Under the pieces are notes generated by a model. It was not told the DNA's origin. It saw only the letters and a list, made by a program, of their open reading frames with translations, and did no database searches. A stretch of 49,768 nucleotides of DNA, from positions 1-49,768 of the forward strand of contig JALHNJ010000017.1 of assembly GCA_022843585.1 (NCBI GenBank), in the 5' to 3' direction. A program made the position numbers and the translations under genes. This document shows, piece by piece, positions 31,635-38,479 of this stretch. The stretch comes from Chitinophagaceae bacterium. Its GTDB lineage: Bacteria > Bacteroidota > Bacteroidia > Chitinophagales > Chitinophagaceae. How positions within the stretch are numbered: position 1 is the first letter of the stretch; each line of letters starts with the position of its first letter.

Positions 31635-32918
31635 TTATTTATCAACCTGCCGGAGTAAACTATTCCCGATTGCACAATCAAGGCAACGCTTTTTTACACA
31701 ATACTCGTTTCTCAATTCAATCAATGCCTGGGAATCAAAAGCATTTTTATTATCTACGTTAATCTTCTGAAACCCTTTAGTAATATTGTTTGCTTCGGCC
31801 TTTGTTTCTTCCATCCATTTTAGTGCTTTGCTTTTATCTTTTTCTTCGTTATGATAATTTCCGTACGCAAACAAAACAGGTGCGACAGTATTAATTATTA
31901 TATTATCGATCATAGCAGCACCTAAGTTCTTCTTTTTAAAAGCAGTTGCTTCATCAAAACGATAATGGTAATGCCAGTAATCATTGGCGGTAGTATCAAA
32001 CCATTTGATCACATCATTCAACGATGTTGTTTCTTTTATTTTGGAAAACAAATGTGCTGATTCGGTGATCAGCTTTGCCAACTGTGCCAACCGTATGGTT
32101 GGAAAATTTCCCGGCCTCATTCTCAAAAAATGAATGGGCTGATGGATGGGTTTCAACTTATACTTCTCCTTCAGAAATTTATATTCCCGCTGTAGTAATT
32201 GCGGATAATCATCTGCAAACTTTTCTTCGAGCAACCCAGCTTGCCCCAACAACAAGGCCTCCAACTGGTGTATCTGGCTTTTATGTTTAGCCAATACATT
32301 GAGCGGAACTGATTTGGCAATGGCTTCAAACGCATCTGCATTTACTTTGATGCCAAAGTTGCAGGCCAGCATCCACCAGAATGTTTCTTCCCAATGATAA
32401 TTATTTTGATGGAGATGTGTTTCAACAATTGCTGCTTTTCTTAAGAGCCGTTCTGCCAGTAACCTGTCTTTCCAGCTTTGCCAGGTTAAATTAGTTACTG
32501 CCGCAATGCCTGCCTGTCCGGTAGGCAGGTTTTTCTCGCAAGAAATGAAGGATTCAGCATTCATTAAATCCTCATATCGTTTTAATAAAATTTTGGAAAC
32601 TCTTTGTTTTAATTCCAAAACAGGAATTTCATTCAGCCCCCCATCATCTTCCCACACCACATGGAGAATAACATTACTGTAGTTTTTATCCAGTTGATGA
32701 TTATGCTTATTCCAATCGGATGTTTTAATGTGCAGTTCAATCGTTCCAGCCCAAACTGTACTTCCTATTTTAATTTTTGCATCTGAAAAGTCGGGGCCCT
32801 GGTTCGTATTGTATTGTCCGGGAAATGTAATTTGAATGGTATCTCCGGCAGTAGTTTGCAATTCTCCTTTATTAAAATATTGAAATTGCCAGATGAATTG
32901 CAGCAGCCGTTCGTTCAT
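31635..32918 (-). CDS. DUF2851 family protein
   Basis: This 427-residue protein starts at ATG 32918; a TTG two codons upstream is less likely. The N-terminal part has the family's marks: ERLLQFIWQFQYFNKGELQTT, then FPGQYNTNQGPDFSDAKIKIG and IELHIKTSDWNKHNHQLDKNYSNVILHVVWE. The GPDFxxA...H.SDW..H...D..Y..VILHVV pattern recalls a nuclease- or hydrolase-like core, but no activity is established. The C-terminus has CVKKRCLDCAIGNSLL, a Cys pair cluster. Residues LPTGQAG, right after the conserved E-K-N near residue 130, are encoded by a 21-bp palindrome inserted in frame. It precedes ubiA-maf in reverse orientation of gene order, same strand. Confidence 0.85.
   Translation of the reverse strand: MNERLLQFIWQFQYFNKGELQTTAGDTIQITFPGQYNTNQGPDFSDAKIKIGSTVWAGTIELHIKTSDWNKHNHQLDKNYSNVILHVVWEDDGGLNEIPVLELKQRVSKILLKRYEDLMNAESFISCEKNLPTGQAGIAAVTNLTWQSWKDRLLAERLLRKAAIVETHLHQNNYHWEETFWWMLACNFGIKVNADAFEAIAKSVPLNVLAKHKSQIHQLEALLLGQAGLLEEKFADDYPQLLQREYKFLKEKYKLKPIHQPIHFLRMRPGNFPTIRLAQLAKLITESAHLFSKIKETTSLNDVIKWFDTTANDYWHYHYRFDEATAFKKKNLGAAMIDNIIINTVAPVLFAYGNYHNEEKDKSKALKWMEETKAEANNITKGFQKINVDNKNAFDSQALIELRNEYCVKKRCLDCAIGNSLLRQVDK
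32509..32529. repeat. 21-bp palindrome inserted in frame in the DUF2851 gene
   Basis: The two arms CCTGCCT and AGGCAGG pair around a TGTCCGG-type centre with one or two wobble pairs. On the minus strand it is seven codons, LPTGQAG. Its sister copies at 7478-7498 and 9637-9651 are intergenic. Confidence 0.8.
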
Positions 32919-32960
32919 ATGCAAGGTTTAATATTTTGAAGTTATATAGTTCTTTTGAAA

Positions 32961-32994
32961 AATAACTCAAAACTTAAACTCCGGAGCTTAGAAC
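32961..32994 (-). repeat. Heptamer array at the maf stop codon
   Basis: On the minus strand the units AGTTCTA, AGCTCCG, GAGTTTA, AGTTTTG and AGTTATT start in the last codon of maf, and its TAA lies in the first unit. A fainter opposite copy (AGTTATATAGTTC) lies at 32940-32952, making an imperfect inverted pair. Confidence 0.6.
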
Positions 32995-33548
32995 TTTTTC
33001 AGCTCCCTAACCACCCTGCTCACTGGTAATCCCATTACGTTGTAAAAATCACCATTAATGGACTTAATGCCTACTACACCTATCCATTCCTGTATGGCAT
33101 ACGCCCCGGCTTTATCGTAGGGTTTGTATTTGTCAACATAGAATTCAATCTCTGATACAGTAACGTTGTGAAATTCCACTTCAGTTACATCAGCAAAAGC
33201 AATTTCTTCATTTCCTTTTTTTATTACAACTCCCGTAATTACTTTATGTATTGAACCGGACAATGCTAACAGGATACTTACGGCGTCTTCTCTATGCACC
33301 GGCTTACCAATAATGTTATCGCCTAAAACAACAATGGTGTCAGCCGCCAATATAACTTCATCTGCATTTCTTTCGGCTTGTACAGCTATTGCTTTGTTCC
33401 GGGCAATATAAACAGCTACTTCTTCCGGCTCTAATCCCGGAGGAAATCGTTCATCCGTTTCTTTCACTACAATATCAAAGGGAACTTCTGCCCATTCCAA
33501 TAATTGTTTTCTCCGTGGAGATTGTGAAGCAAGAATTATTTTTTTCAT
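32988..33548 (-). CDS. maf: Maf family nucleotide pyrophosphatase
   Basis: This 186-residue enzyme hydrolyses nucleoside triphosphates, mainly modified or non-canonical ones (dTTP/UTP type in this subgroup), to monophosphate and pyrophosphate. It has the N-terminal LASQSPRRKQLLEW (5-18), ETDERFPPG (about 31-39), ILAADTIVVLGDNIIGKP (about 66-83) with the catalytic Asp, and the C-terminal AYAIQEWIGVVGIKSINGDFYNVMGLP. Its ATG overlaps the stop of the UbiA gene (ATGA), so it is translationally coupled to it. Its TAA stop lies within a heptamer array. Confidence 0.95.
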   Translation of the reverse strand: MKKIILASQSPRRKQLLEWAEVPFDIVVKETDERFPPGLEPEEVAVYIARNKAIAVQAERNADEVILAADTIVVLGDNIIGKPVHREDAVSILLALSGSIHKVITGVVIKKGNEEIAFADVTEVEFHNVTVSEIEFYVDKYKPYDKAGAYAIQEWIGVVGIKSINGDFYNVMGLPVSRVVRELKKF

Positions 33549-34477
33549 AAATAGAAATAGAAAAATACCATGGAAAGAATACCTGTAAACATCACCAGCT
33601 TTGTCAACGTACTTAGCCGATGAAAATCTTTACTGCTAACACTCCTCCGCAATTTTAATAAAATAACAATTAATGGGAAAATAATAGCTGGTACACTGTA
33701 TGCAACTGCCAGCCACCATTTGAATTGCAATACATACACCTGTAATGTCACAAGAATAGCGATCAGCACAATCAACCACACTCCCACATAAACTTTTGTT
33801 GCATTTACTCCCCACACAATCGGCATAGTACGACAACCATATTTAGAATCACCGGGCATATCTTCCATATCTTTTATTGCTTCCCGTATCAATGAAATGA
33901 TAAATGCAAACCCTGCATATAAAATAGCTAGCCTGAAAAATTTATAGCTTACTGTATCTCCTGCACCAAAAGCATCTGATAAATTAAATTTTGAAAAAAA
34001 GATAACCAGTATTGTCCATGCTGTTAATAAGGAAATAACAATATTTCCGGTCAATAAACTTTTCTTGAAATTGGTAGAATAAAACCAAAGCAAGACCACA
34101 CACAGAAAATTCGCCAATATCAAATACCATTTTTGAAAAAAAGGTAATGCCAAAAAGGTAAGAATCATTCCTGTTGTGCTTAACATAAAATGCCACGCAA
34201 TTGCCCAACGGCGGTTAATGACTTTATCCACCACCATTTTTTCCGGTTTGTTTACTTCATCAATATTTATATCAAAATAATCGTTGATGATGTAACCTGC
34301 AGCGGCAATCAATAATGATGCAAATACTAAAAGAATAAACCGGGTTAAATCACCCGCCGGAACAGCGTCTTTATATAGTGTATGATAAATACAAAACTGG
34401 AAAAGCACCTGGGTAAGTGCCATAAAGAAGAGATTGGGCAGTCGCACCAGCTTTAAAAAGGCTGCAATCAATCTCAT
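33545..34477 (-). CDS. UbiA family prenyltransferase
   Basis: This 310-residue integral membrane protein has about eight or nine helices. The first Asp-rich motif NDYFDINIDEVNKP (about 64-77) and the second REAIKDMEDMPGD (about 199-211) bind the magnesium-prenyl diphosphate. The sequence is closest in style to the geranylgeranylglycerol-phosphate/digeranylgeranyl subgroup that is common in Bacteroidota, where the acceptor is uncertain. MenA- or protoheme-type acceptors are not excluded. It is the first gene of a two-gene operon with maf. A good promoter lies at 34492-34521, leaving a leader of only about 8 bases. Confidence 0.88.
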   Translation of the reverse strand: MRLIAAFLKLVRLPNLFFMALTQVLFQFCIYHTLYKDAVPAGDLTRFILLVFASLLIAAAGYIINDYFDINIDEVNKPEKMVVDKVINRRWAIAWHFMLSTTGMILTFLALPFFQKWYLILANFLCVVLLWFYSTNFKKSLLTGNIVISLLTAWTILVIFFSKFNLSDAFGAGDTVSYKFFRLAILYAGFAFIISLIREAIKDMEDMPGDSKYGCRTMPIVWGVNATKVYVGVWLIVLIAILVTLQVYVLQFKWWLAVAYSVPAIIFPLIVILLKLRRSVSSKDFHRLSTLTKLVMFTGILSMVFFYFYL

Positions 34478-34491
34478 GGATAAAATTTAGC

Positions 34492-34521
34492 GAAAGATAC
34501 GAAATAGAAGTTTGAAGCAAA
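34492..34521 (-). promoter_or_regulatory. Promoter of the ubiA-maf operon
   Basis: On the minus strand TTTG, 18 bp, then TATCTTTC, one mismatch from TAnnTTTG. The start of transcription would be about 34485, directly in front of ATG 34477. Confidence 0.45.
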
Positions 34522-34608
34522 AGGTACCAGGTATGAATGGCCCTGGTAAAATAAAGGCTCGGCTAACTAATAGAGGGCTCCATTACTTCGTAATTTGTAC
34601 TTCTACTT

Positions 34609-35130
34609 TTATCTGGAAGTAACATCAACTCTATAATACCAGTGATCATTTAATTTCAACACTTTCTCAATAACATCCCGTACACAGGCATCGCCGCCAT
34701 TGATCGGAGAAATATAGGTAGCTGCTTCCCGTACTTCATTTACAGCATCAGCTGGACAACAAGGTAATCCAACAACTGTCATTGCAGGAATATCTGGTAA
34801 ATCATCGCCCATGTATAAAACTTCTTCTGGCTTCAATTTCTCCACCGCCATGTATTCTTCTATAAATGTTTTTTTATCCAACACCGACATGGTAATATTT
34901 GTAATACCCAACTTCTGTAACCTATCAGTTACCGGCAACGAATTACCTCCCGAAACGATTACTACATTATAGCCATTCTTTACAGCCATTTGTAATGCAA
35001 ATCCATCTTTAATACTCATTCGCCTGGCTTGCAAACCATTTTCCAGTACCAATACAGTACCATCGGTAAGCACTCCATCAACATCAAAGATGAAAGTGGT
35101 AATTTTTTTAAAGAGTTCTAGAACATTCAT
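34609..35130 (-). CDS. HAD phosphatase, KdsC-like (KDO 8-phosphate phosphatase family)
   Basis: This 173-residue protein of the C0-type HAD superfamily should release phosphate from KDO 8-phosphate for lipopolysaccharide synthesis, as KdsC does. The motifs are Asp16/Asp18 in FDVDGVLTDG, the Ser/Thr motif VIVSGG (about 57-62), a Lys (about 85), and MGDDLPDIPAM (about 106-116). As in KdsC there is no cap domain, so the enzyme acts as a tetramer. The close family YrbI is the same. The first gene after a period-8 tandem array, it appears to be monocistronic. Confidence 0.88.
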   Translation of the reverse strand: MNVLELFKKITTFIFDVDGVLTDGTVLVLENGLQARRMSIKDGFALQMAVKNGYNVVIVSGGNSLPVTDRLQKLGITNITMSVLDKKTFIEEYMAVEKLKPEEVLYMGDDLPDIPAMTVVGLPCCPADAVNEVREAATYISPINGGDACVRDVIEKVLKLNDHWYYRVDVTSR

Positions 35131-35138
35131 AGTACTTC

Positions 35139-35172
35139 AATATGCTAGTGTGATAATGTGTTGATGTGCTAA
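35139..35172. repeat. Tandem array with an 8-bp period
   Basis: The units TGCTAGTG, TGATAATG, TGTTGATG and TGCTAATA follow each other exactly. The array lies in the leader of the KdsC-like gene, 8 bp before its ATG. It differs in period and sequence from the heptamer arrays. Confidence 0.7.
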
Positions 35173-35202
35173 TAAAACACAATTGCAATCCTAATTAGCA
35201 AA

Positions 35203-35442
35203 TTATTTCTGGTTATCCCTCCACTCATACACCCAGGCACTCTGAATCATTTCCAGGTGCCCTTCGCTGCTTTGCTCACGGGTACCTTCAAATCCTGGAA
35301 TTTCTAAGATCCATTCCAGCAGATCAGTAAAACGTATACGATAAATTTTTCCTTCACCAAAATCATCACCAAAACGTTCGTATAGTTTCATGGCGATGTC
35401 TTCATGATCAGCCCAGTTTATCGGTGGTTCAAAATGATTCAT
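35203..35442 (-). CDS. iscX: IscX-like Fe-S assembly protein
   Basis: This 79-residue small acidic protein starts at ATG 35442; the longer frame to 35583 runs into the ferredoxin gene antisense-free spacer and is not conserved. IscX (YfhJ) binds iron and the cysteine desulfurase IscS and tunes Fe-S cluster assembly. The typical PPINWADHEDIAMKLYERFG, then KIYRIRFTDLLEWILEIPGF, and a C-terminal EMIQSAWVYEWRD are all visible. It follows the ferredoxin gene by 65 bp, the same order as the fdx-iscX end of the E. coli isc operon, but the other isc genes are not in the window. A GCT-type heptamer array lies in the spacer. Confidence 0.93.
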   Translation of the reverse strand: MNHFEPPINWADHEDIAMKLYERFGDDFGEGKIYRIRFTDLLEWILEIPGFEGTREQSSEGHLEMIQSAWVYEWRDNQK

Positions 35443-35464
35443 AGTCTTATTTCTTTTTACTTGT

Positions 35465-35500
35465 ATGAAGCTAGTAGCTAATGGCGATAAGCAAGCAGCC
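35465..35500 (-). repeat. Heptamer array, GCTACTA variant, between fdx and iscX
   Basis: On the minus strand the units GCTGCTT, GCTTATC, GCCATTA, GCTACTA and GCTTCAT lie about 10 bp after the ferredoxin stop. It keeps the 7-bp period of the other arrays but has a different core sequence. Confidence 0.6.
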
Positions 35501-35507
35501 TTTCTCG

Positions 35508-35846
35508 TTATTCTCCTAAAAACTGTGTTTGATCCGGCAAGGTAACTTCTATTAATCCACTTCCTCCTGCATTTAACAGGCATTGGCAGCCTAATCTTGA
35601 ACTTAACTTTGGTGATACGGCCCGGTCAATAAAATCTTCTTCCCTGTCACTAAGCTCTTCCAGGAAATCTGCCCCTTTTTCCACATATAAATGACAAGTA
35701 CTGCAGGCACAAACGCCACCACAGTTATGATGAAGTTCAATATCATTTTTTAACGCTACTTCCAGCAGCGATTGACCATCCTCAACATTTTCCAACGTTA
35801 CCGGGGCTAATCCTTTCTCTTCAAAATTGAATTTAACTGTATACAT
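35508..35846 (-). CDS. fdx: 2Fe-2S ferredoxin, ISC/adrenodoxin type
   Basis: This 112-residue electron carrier is predicted to donate electrons for Fe-S cluster assembly. The cluster ligands are Cys42, Cys48 and Cys51 in HNCGGVCACSTC and Cys87 in RLGCQC, the C-x5-C-x2-C-x35-C spacing of the adrenodoxin-type group. An extra cysteine at 46 and one at 89 are typical of the ISC ferredoxin. The acidic loop FLEELSDREEDFIDRA fits a partner-binding surface. It is followed by iscX, which supports the ISC assignment. A candidate -7 element lies at 35898-35905. Confidence 0.93.
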   Translation of the reverse strand: MYTVKFNFEEKGLAPVTLENVEDGQSLLEVALKNDIELHHNCGGVCACSTCHLYVEKGADFLEELSDREEDFIDRAVSPKLSSRLGCQCLLNAGGSGLIEVTLPDQTQFLGE

Positions 35847-35897
35847 TTCTTTTTCGTTTCGAGTTCACCCGCCATGGTATTTTAGCAAAGCGGAGTG

Positions 35898-35905
35898 CAA
35901 AAATA
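35898..35905 (-). promoter_or_regulatory. Candidate -7 element of the fdx-iscX operon
   Basis: TATTTTTG on the minus strand fits TAnnTTTG and lies 52 bp before the fdx ATG. No TTTG is visible at the -33 position, so this is weak. Confidence 0.25.
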
Positions 35906-35975
35906 GCCCTAAAAGAAGTAATAAGTTTACTTGATTGGGAAAATGAGAAATGGCATTAACTGATAAAAGAAGATT

Positions 35976-36737
35976 CTATTTTTCCTGCTGAATACTCTCT
36001 GTCAACAACACATATATATTCTTTAATTGGGGATGTTCTTTCAACAATTCAAGATGCTTTTGAATCGTCTCACTATCATGTCGCAATGCAGGGCCAGTTT
36101 GTGCCTGTTTAGCTGAAGTATCTTTTAATCGCATAGCTGTTTCTTCAATGAGTGGAAGCAATTGTTTAAAATCGAGTCCCTCTTTTCTACAATAGTCTTC
36201 CGCCAAAGCATAGAGATGGTTGGTAAAGTTGCTAACCATTACTGCCGCCACATGCAATTTCAAACGGTCGTTATCGTTTCCTTCCACTACTTTTTCGGCT
36301 GAAATGGAATGTGCCAATGCTTCCAGTTTTTGTTTTGTAAGAGCATCGATACCATCAAAAAAAATGGGTATGTCGGGTAAGGTTTCCATTTCCTTCCGCA
36401 AACTTTGGAGCGGATAAAAAACCCCATAATGCTGCGTTACTTTTTTCAACACTTCTTTGGGAACTGATGCTGCTGTATGTGCCACTACTCTACCGGGCAA
36501 ACTAATATCTACAATCACATCATCAATAGCATCATCACTTACGGCTATAATATAAACATCTGCATTTTTATTGATCAAAATTTTATAGTTGGTAGATTCT
36601 GTATCCCATTCATATGCCAGTTCTGTAGCCGCCGAAGCATTACGGCTATATATTTGCACAATATTATGTCCTGCTGCTTTAAATTTTCTTCCCAGCACAG
36701 CCGCTACATTTCCCGAACCGATTATTACAATATCCAT
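35976..36737 (-). CDS. Rossmann-like/DUF2520 domain protein (probable NAD(P)-dependent dehydrogenase)
   Basis: This 253-residue protein begins with a dinucleotide-binding fold, VIIGSGNVAAVLGRKFKAAGHN (4-25) with a GxGxxA-like GSGNVA, then VYIIAVSDDAIDDV and GRVVAHTAASVP. The C-terminal helical DUF2520 domain (about 130-250) includes DRLKLHVAAVMVSNFTNHLYALAEDYC and TGPALRHDSETIQKHLELL. It resembles 6-phosphogluconate dehydrogenase-like or ketopantoate reductase-like enzymes, and the substrate is unknown. It is divergent from the hydrolase gene, and both have a -7-like element in the short gap (36764-36771 for this gene). Confidence 0.88.
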   Translation of the reverse strand: MDIVIIGSGNVAAVLGRKFKAAGHNIVQIYSRNASAATELAYEWDTESTNYKILINKNADVYIIAVSDDAIDDVIVDISLPGRVVAHTAASVPKEVLKKVTQHYGVFYPLQSLRKEMETLPDIPIFFDGIDALTKQKLEALAHSISAEKVVEGNDNDRLKLHVAAVMVSNFTNHLYALAEDYCRKEGLDFKQLLPLIEETAMRLKDTSAKQAQTGPALRHDSETIQKHLELLKEHPQLKNIYVLLTESIQQEK

Positions 36738-36763
36738 AAAATGCCTTGTTTATTTTCTTTAAT

Positions 36764-36771
36764 CAAAACTA
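36764..36771 (-). promoter_or_regulatory. Candidate -7 element of the DUF2520 gene
   Basis: TAGTTTTG on the minus strand fits TAnnTTTG and is 27 bp before the ATG. No clear -33 box. Confidence 0.25.
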
Positions 36772-36788
36772 ATCCTAAAGGTACATCC

Positions 36789-36796
36789 TATTTTTG
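36789..36796 (+). promoter_or_regulatory. Candidate -7 element of the hydrolase-lipase operon
   Basis: TATTTTTG on the plus strand fits TAnnTTTG and ends 6 bp before ATG 36803, implying a leaderless or near-leaderless message. No clear -33 box. Confidence 0.25.
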
Positions 36797-36802
36797 CGTT
36801 GT

Positions 36803-37645
36803 ATGAACTTATCCCAACGTTTAGCAATTCGTTATATCCGCACAAAATTCAAACTCCTATCGACCATCTCAAAAAAGAAAGCGGCAGAAAAAGCATTCGA
36901 ATTATTTTGCACTCCTCAATCCCGCAATAAAAAGAAAATACCCAGGGTTTTTGAAGAAGCAGAGAAGCTTCACTTTGAGATAGACGGTGCTATCGTTCGT
37001 GGCTGGCGGTTCAATCATCCTGCTGAAAGAAAAGTATTGATTGTACATGGCTATGAATCATCTGTTATCAATTTCGACCGTTACATCAAACCATTAATAA
37101 AAAAAGGATATGAAGTGCTGGCTTTTGATGCACCGGCACATGGCAGAAGTGGTGGTAAGAAAATTACTGCTCCCTTGTATAAAGAAACCATTCAAAAAAT
37201 AAATAAGCTATACGGGCCGGTACAATCTTATATGGCACATTCATTCGGAGGATTGGCCGTAAGTCTGGCCTTGACGGAAATCAGTCATACCAGCGATTAT
37301 AAATTAGTATTAGTTGCTCCAGCTACAGAAACAACAACGGCTATTGATACATTTTTCCGTTTTCTTCAAATCGATCCGTCCGTTAAACCAGAATTTGAGA
37401 AAGTGATAATAAAGAAAGGCGGGGTAAGTTCAGAATGGTATTCTATCAAAAGAGCAATGAAGCATATTCAAGCAAAAGTTCGTTGGTTTCATGATGAAGA
37501 TGATGATACAACTCCTCTCCGCGATGTATTAAAAGTAAAAGATCAAAACTATCCGAATATTGAATTCGTATTTACCAAAGGATTAGGTCATCGCCGGATT
37601 TACCGGGACAACAAAGTGACCAAATCAATTGTTGAGTTTTTATGA
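36803..37645 (+). CDS. Alpha/beta hydrolase
   Basis: This 280-residue hydrolase of the alpha/beta fold starts at ATG 36803; a TTG at 36794 falls in the predicted promoter. The motifs are VHGYESS (oxyanion side), LAFDAPAHGRSGG, the nucleophile elbow MAHSFGGLAVS with Ser at about 145, an acidic stretch WFHDEDDDTTPL holding the likely catalytic Asp, and GLGHRRIYRD with the catalytic His. Its specificity, for ester or peptide bonds, cannot be told. The TGA stop overlaps the ATG of the SGNH lipoprotein gene (ATGA), so the two hydrolases are co-translated. Confidence 0.88.
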   Translation: MNLSQRLAIRYIRTKFKLLSTISKKKAAEKAFELFCTPQSRNKKKIPRVFEEAEKLHFEIDGAIVRGWRFNHPAERKVLIVHGYESSVINFDRYIKPLIKKGYEVLAFDAPAHGRSGGKKITAPLYKETIQKINKLYGPVQSYMAHSFGGLAVSLALTEISHTSDYKLVLVAPATETTTAIDTFFRFLQIDPSVKPEFEKVIIKKGGVSSEWYSIKRAMKHIQAKVRWFHDEDDDTTPLRDVLKVKDQNYPNIEFVFTKGLGHRRIYRDNKVTKSIVEFL

Positions 37646-38331
37646 CCCGGATTTTACTATTATTGTTGCTGTTTACCTGCGGGAATGCCTGCAATAAAAA
37701 AGATACCATGCCTTCGTCTCCCACATTCAGCTATCTCGCATTAGGCGATTCATATACCATTGGCGAAATGGTAGCACCCGCAGAAAATTTTCCTAACCAG
37801 GCAGTCACAATAATGAAAATCGAAGGCTACAATTTTAAACCGGCCCGAATCATCGCCAAAACCGGCTGGACAACCGACGAATTGGAGAATGGAATTACAG
37901 CCGCCAATGCCATCGAACCTATTTCAACTAATTATGATTTTGTGTCCTTATTAATAGGTGTCAATAACCAGTACCGTGGCCGGAGTGTTGCCAGCTATCG
38001 TACGGAATTTGAAGCATTGTTGAAAAAGGCCATTGTATATGCTGGTAACAGGGCAAGCCGGGTCGTGGTATTATCAATTCCAGATTGGGGAGTCACACCT
38101 TTTGCATCCGGCAGAGACCTGGCATTAATTGCCGCTGAAATTGATGCCTACAATGCGGCCAACAAGCAAATATCTCTTTTTTATAATGTACACTATATAG
38201 ACATTACCTCATGGACAAGAGAAGCCGCCACCGACAACAGTTTGCTGGCTTCAGATGGCCTTCATCCATCGGGAAAAGAGTACAAACGATGGGCGGTGCA
38301 GTTAAAATTATTTTTCAAAACAAAAATATAG
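37642..38331 (+). CDS. SGNH/GDSL hydrolase lipoprotein
   Basis: This 229-residue esterase-like protein is exported and lipid-anchored: the hydrophobic signal ends in CGNAC with the acyl cysteine at residue 17. The SGNH blocks are all visible: ALGDSYTIG (block I, catalytic Ser), GWTTDEL region with Gly (block II), LIGVNNQY (block III with Asn), and SDGLHPSGKEY (block V with Asp and His). The fold acts on acyl or acetyl esters of glycans or lipids, and the substrate is unknown. It is coupled to the upstream alpha/beta hydrolase by a 4-bp overlap. topA follows after about 150 bp with its own candidate promoter. Confidence 0.9.
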   Translation: MTRILLLLLLFTCGNACNKKDTMPSSPTFSYLALGDSYTIGEMVAPAENFPNQAVTIMKIEGYNFKPARIIAKTGWTTDELENGITAANAIEPISTNYDFVSLLIGVNNQYRGRSVASYRTEFEALLKKAIVYAGNRASRVVVLSIPDWGVTPFASGRDLALIAAEIDAYNAANKQISLFYNVHYIDITSWTREAATDNSLLASDGLHPSGKEYKRWAVQLKLFFKTKI

Positions 38332-38398
38332 TTGATTTTCAGAGGGAAAAGCACTCAAAATCAAACGAAAAATGAGTGACTATTGCGTCAGCAAATTA

Positions 38399-38426
38399 TT
38401 GTTTCCAAAAAAATTTATTATCCTTG
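38399..38426 (+). promoter_or_regulatory. Candidate promoter of topA
   Basis: TTG (38399-38401), 17 bp, then TATCCTTG (38419-38426), one mismatch from TAnnTTTG. The predicted leader before ATG 38480 is about 50 bases. Confidence 0.4.
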
Positions 38427-38479
38427 CCCTAACTTGCAGCCGCTGAAAAGCGGTTGTACCATTATATATAGTATCCTTT

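Noticed and set aside
35443-35583. N-terminal extension of the IscX frame
   Set aside because: The extension crosses the end of the ferredoxin gene in another frame and a heptamer array; IscX proteins begin near ATG 35442.
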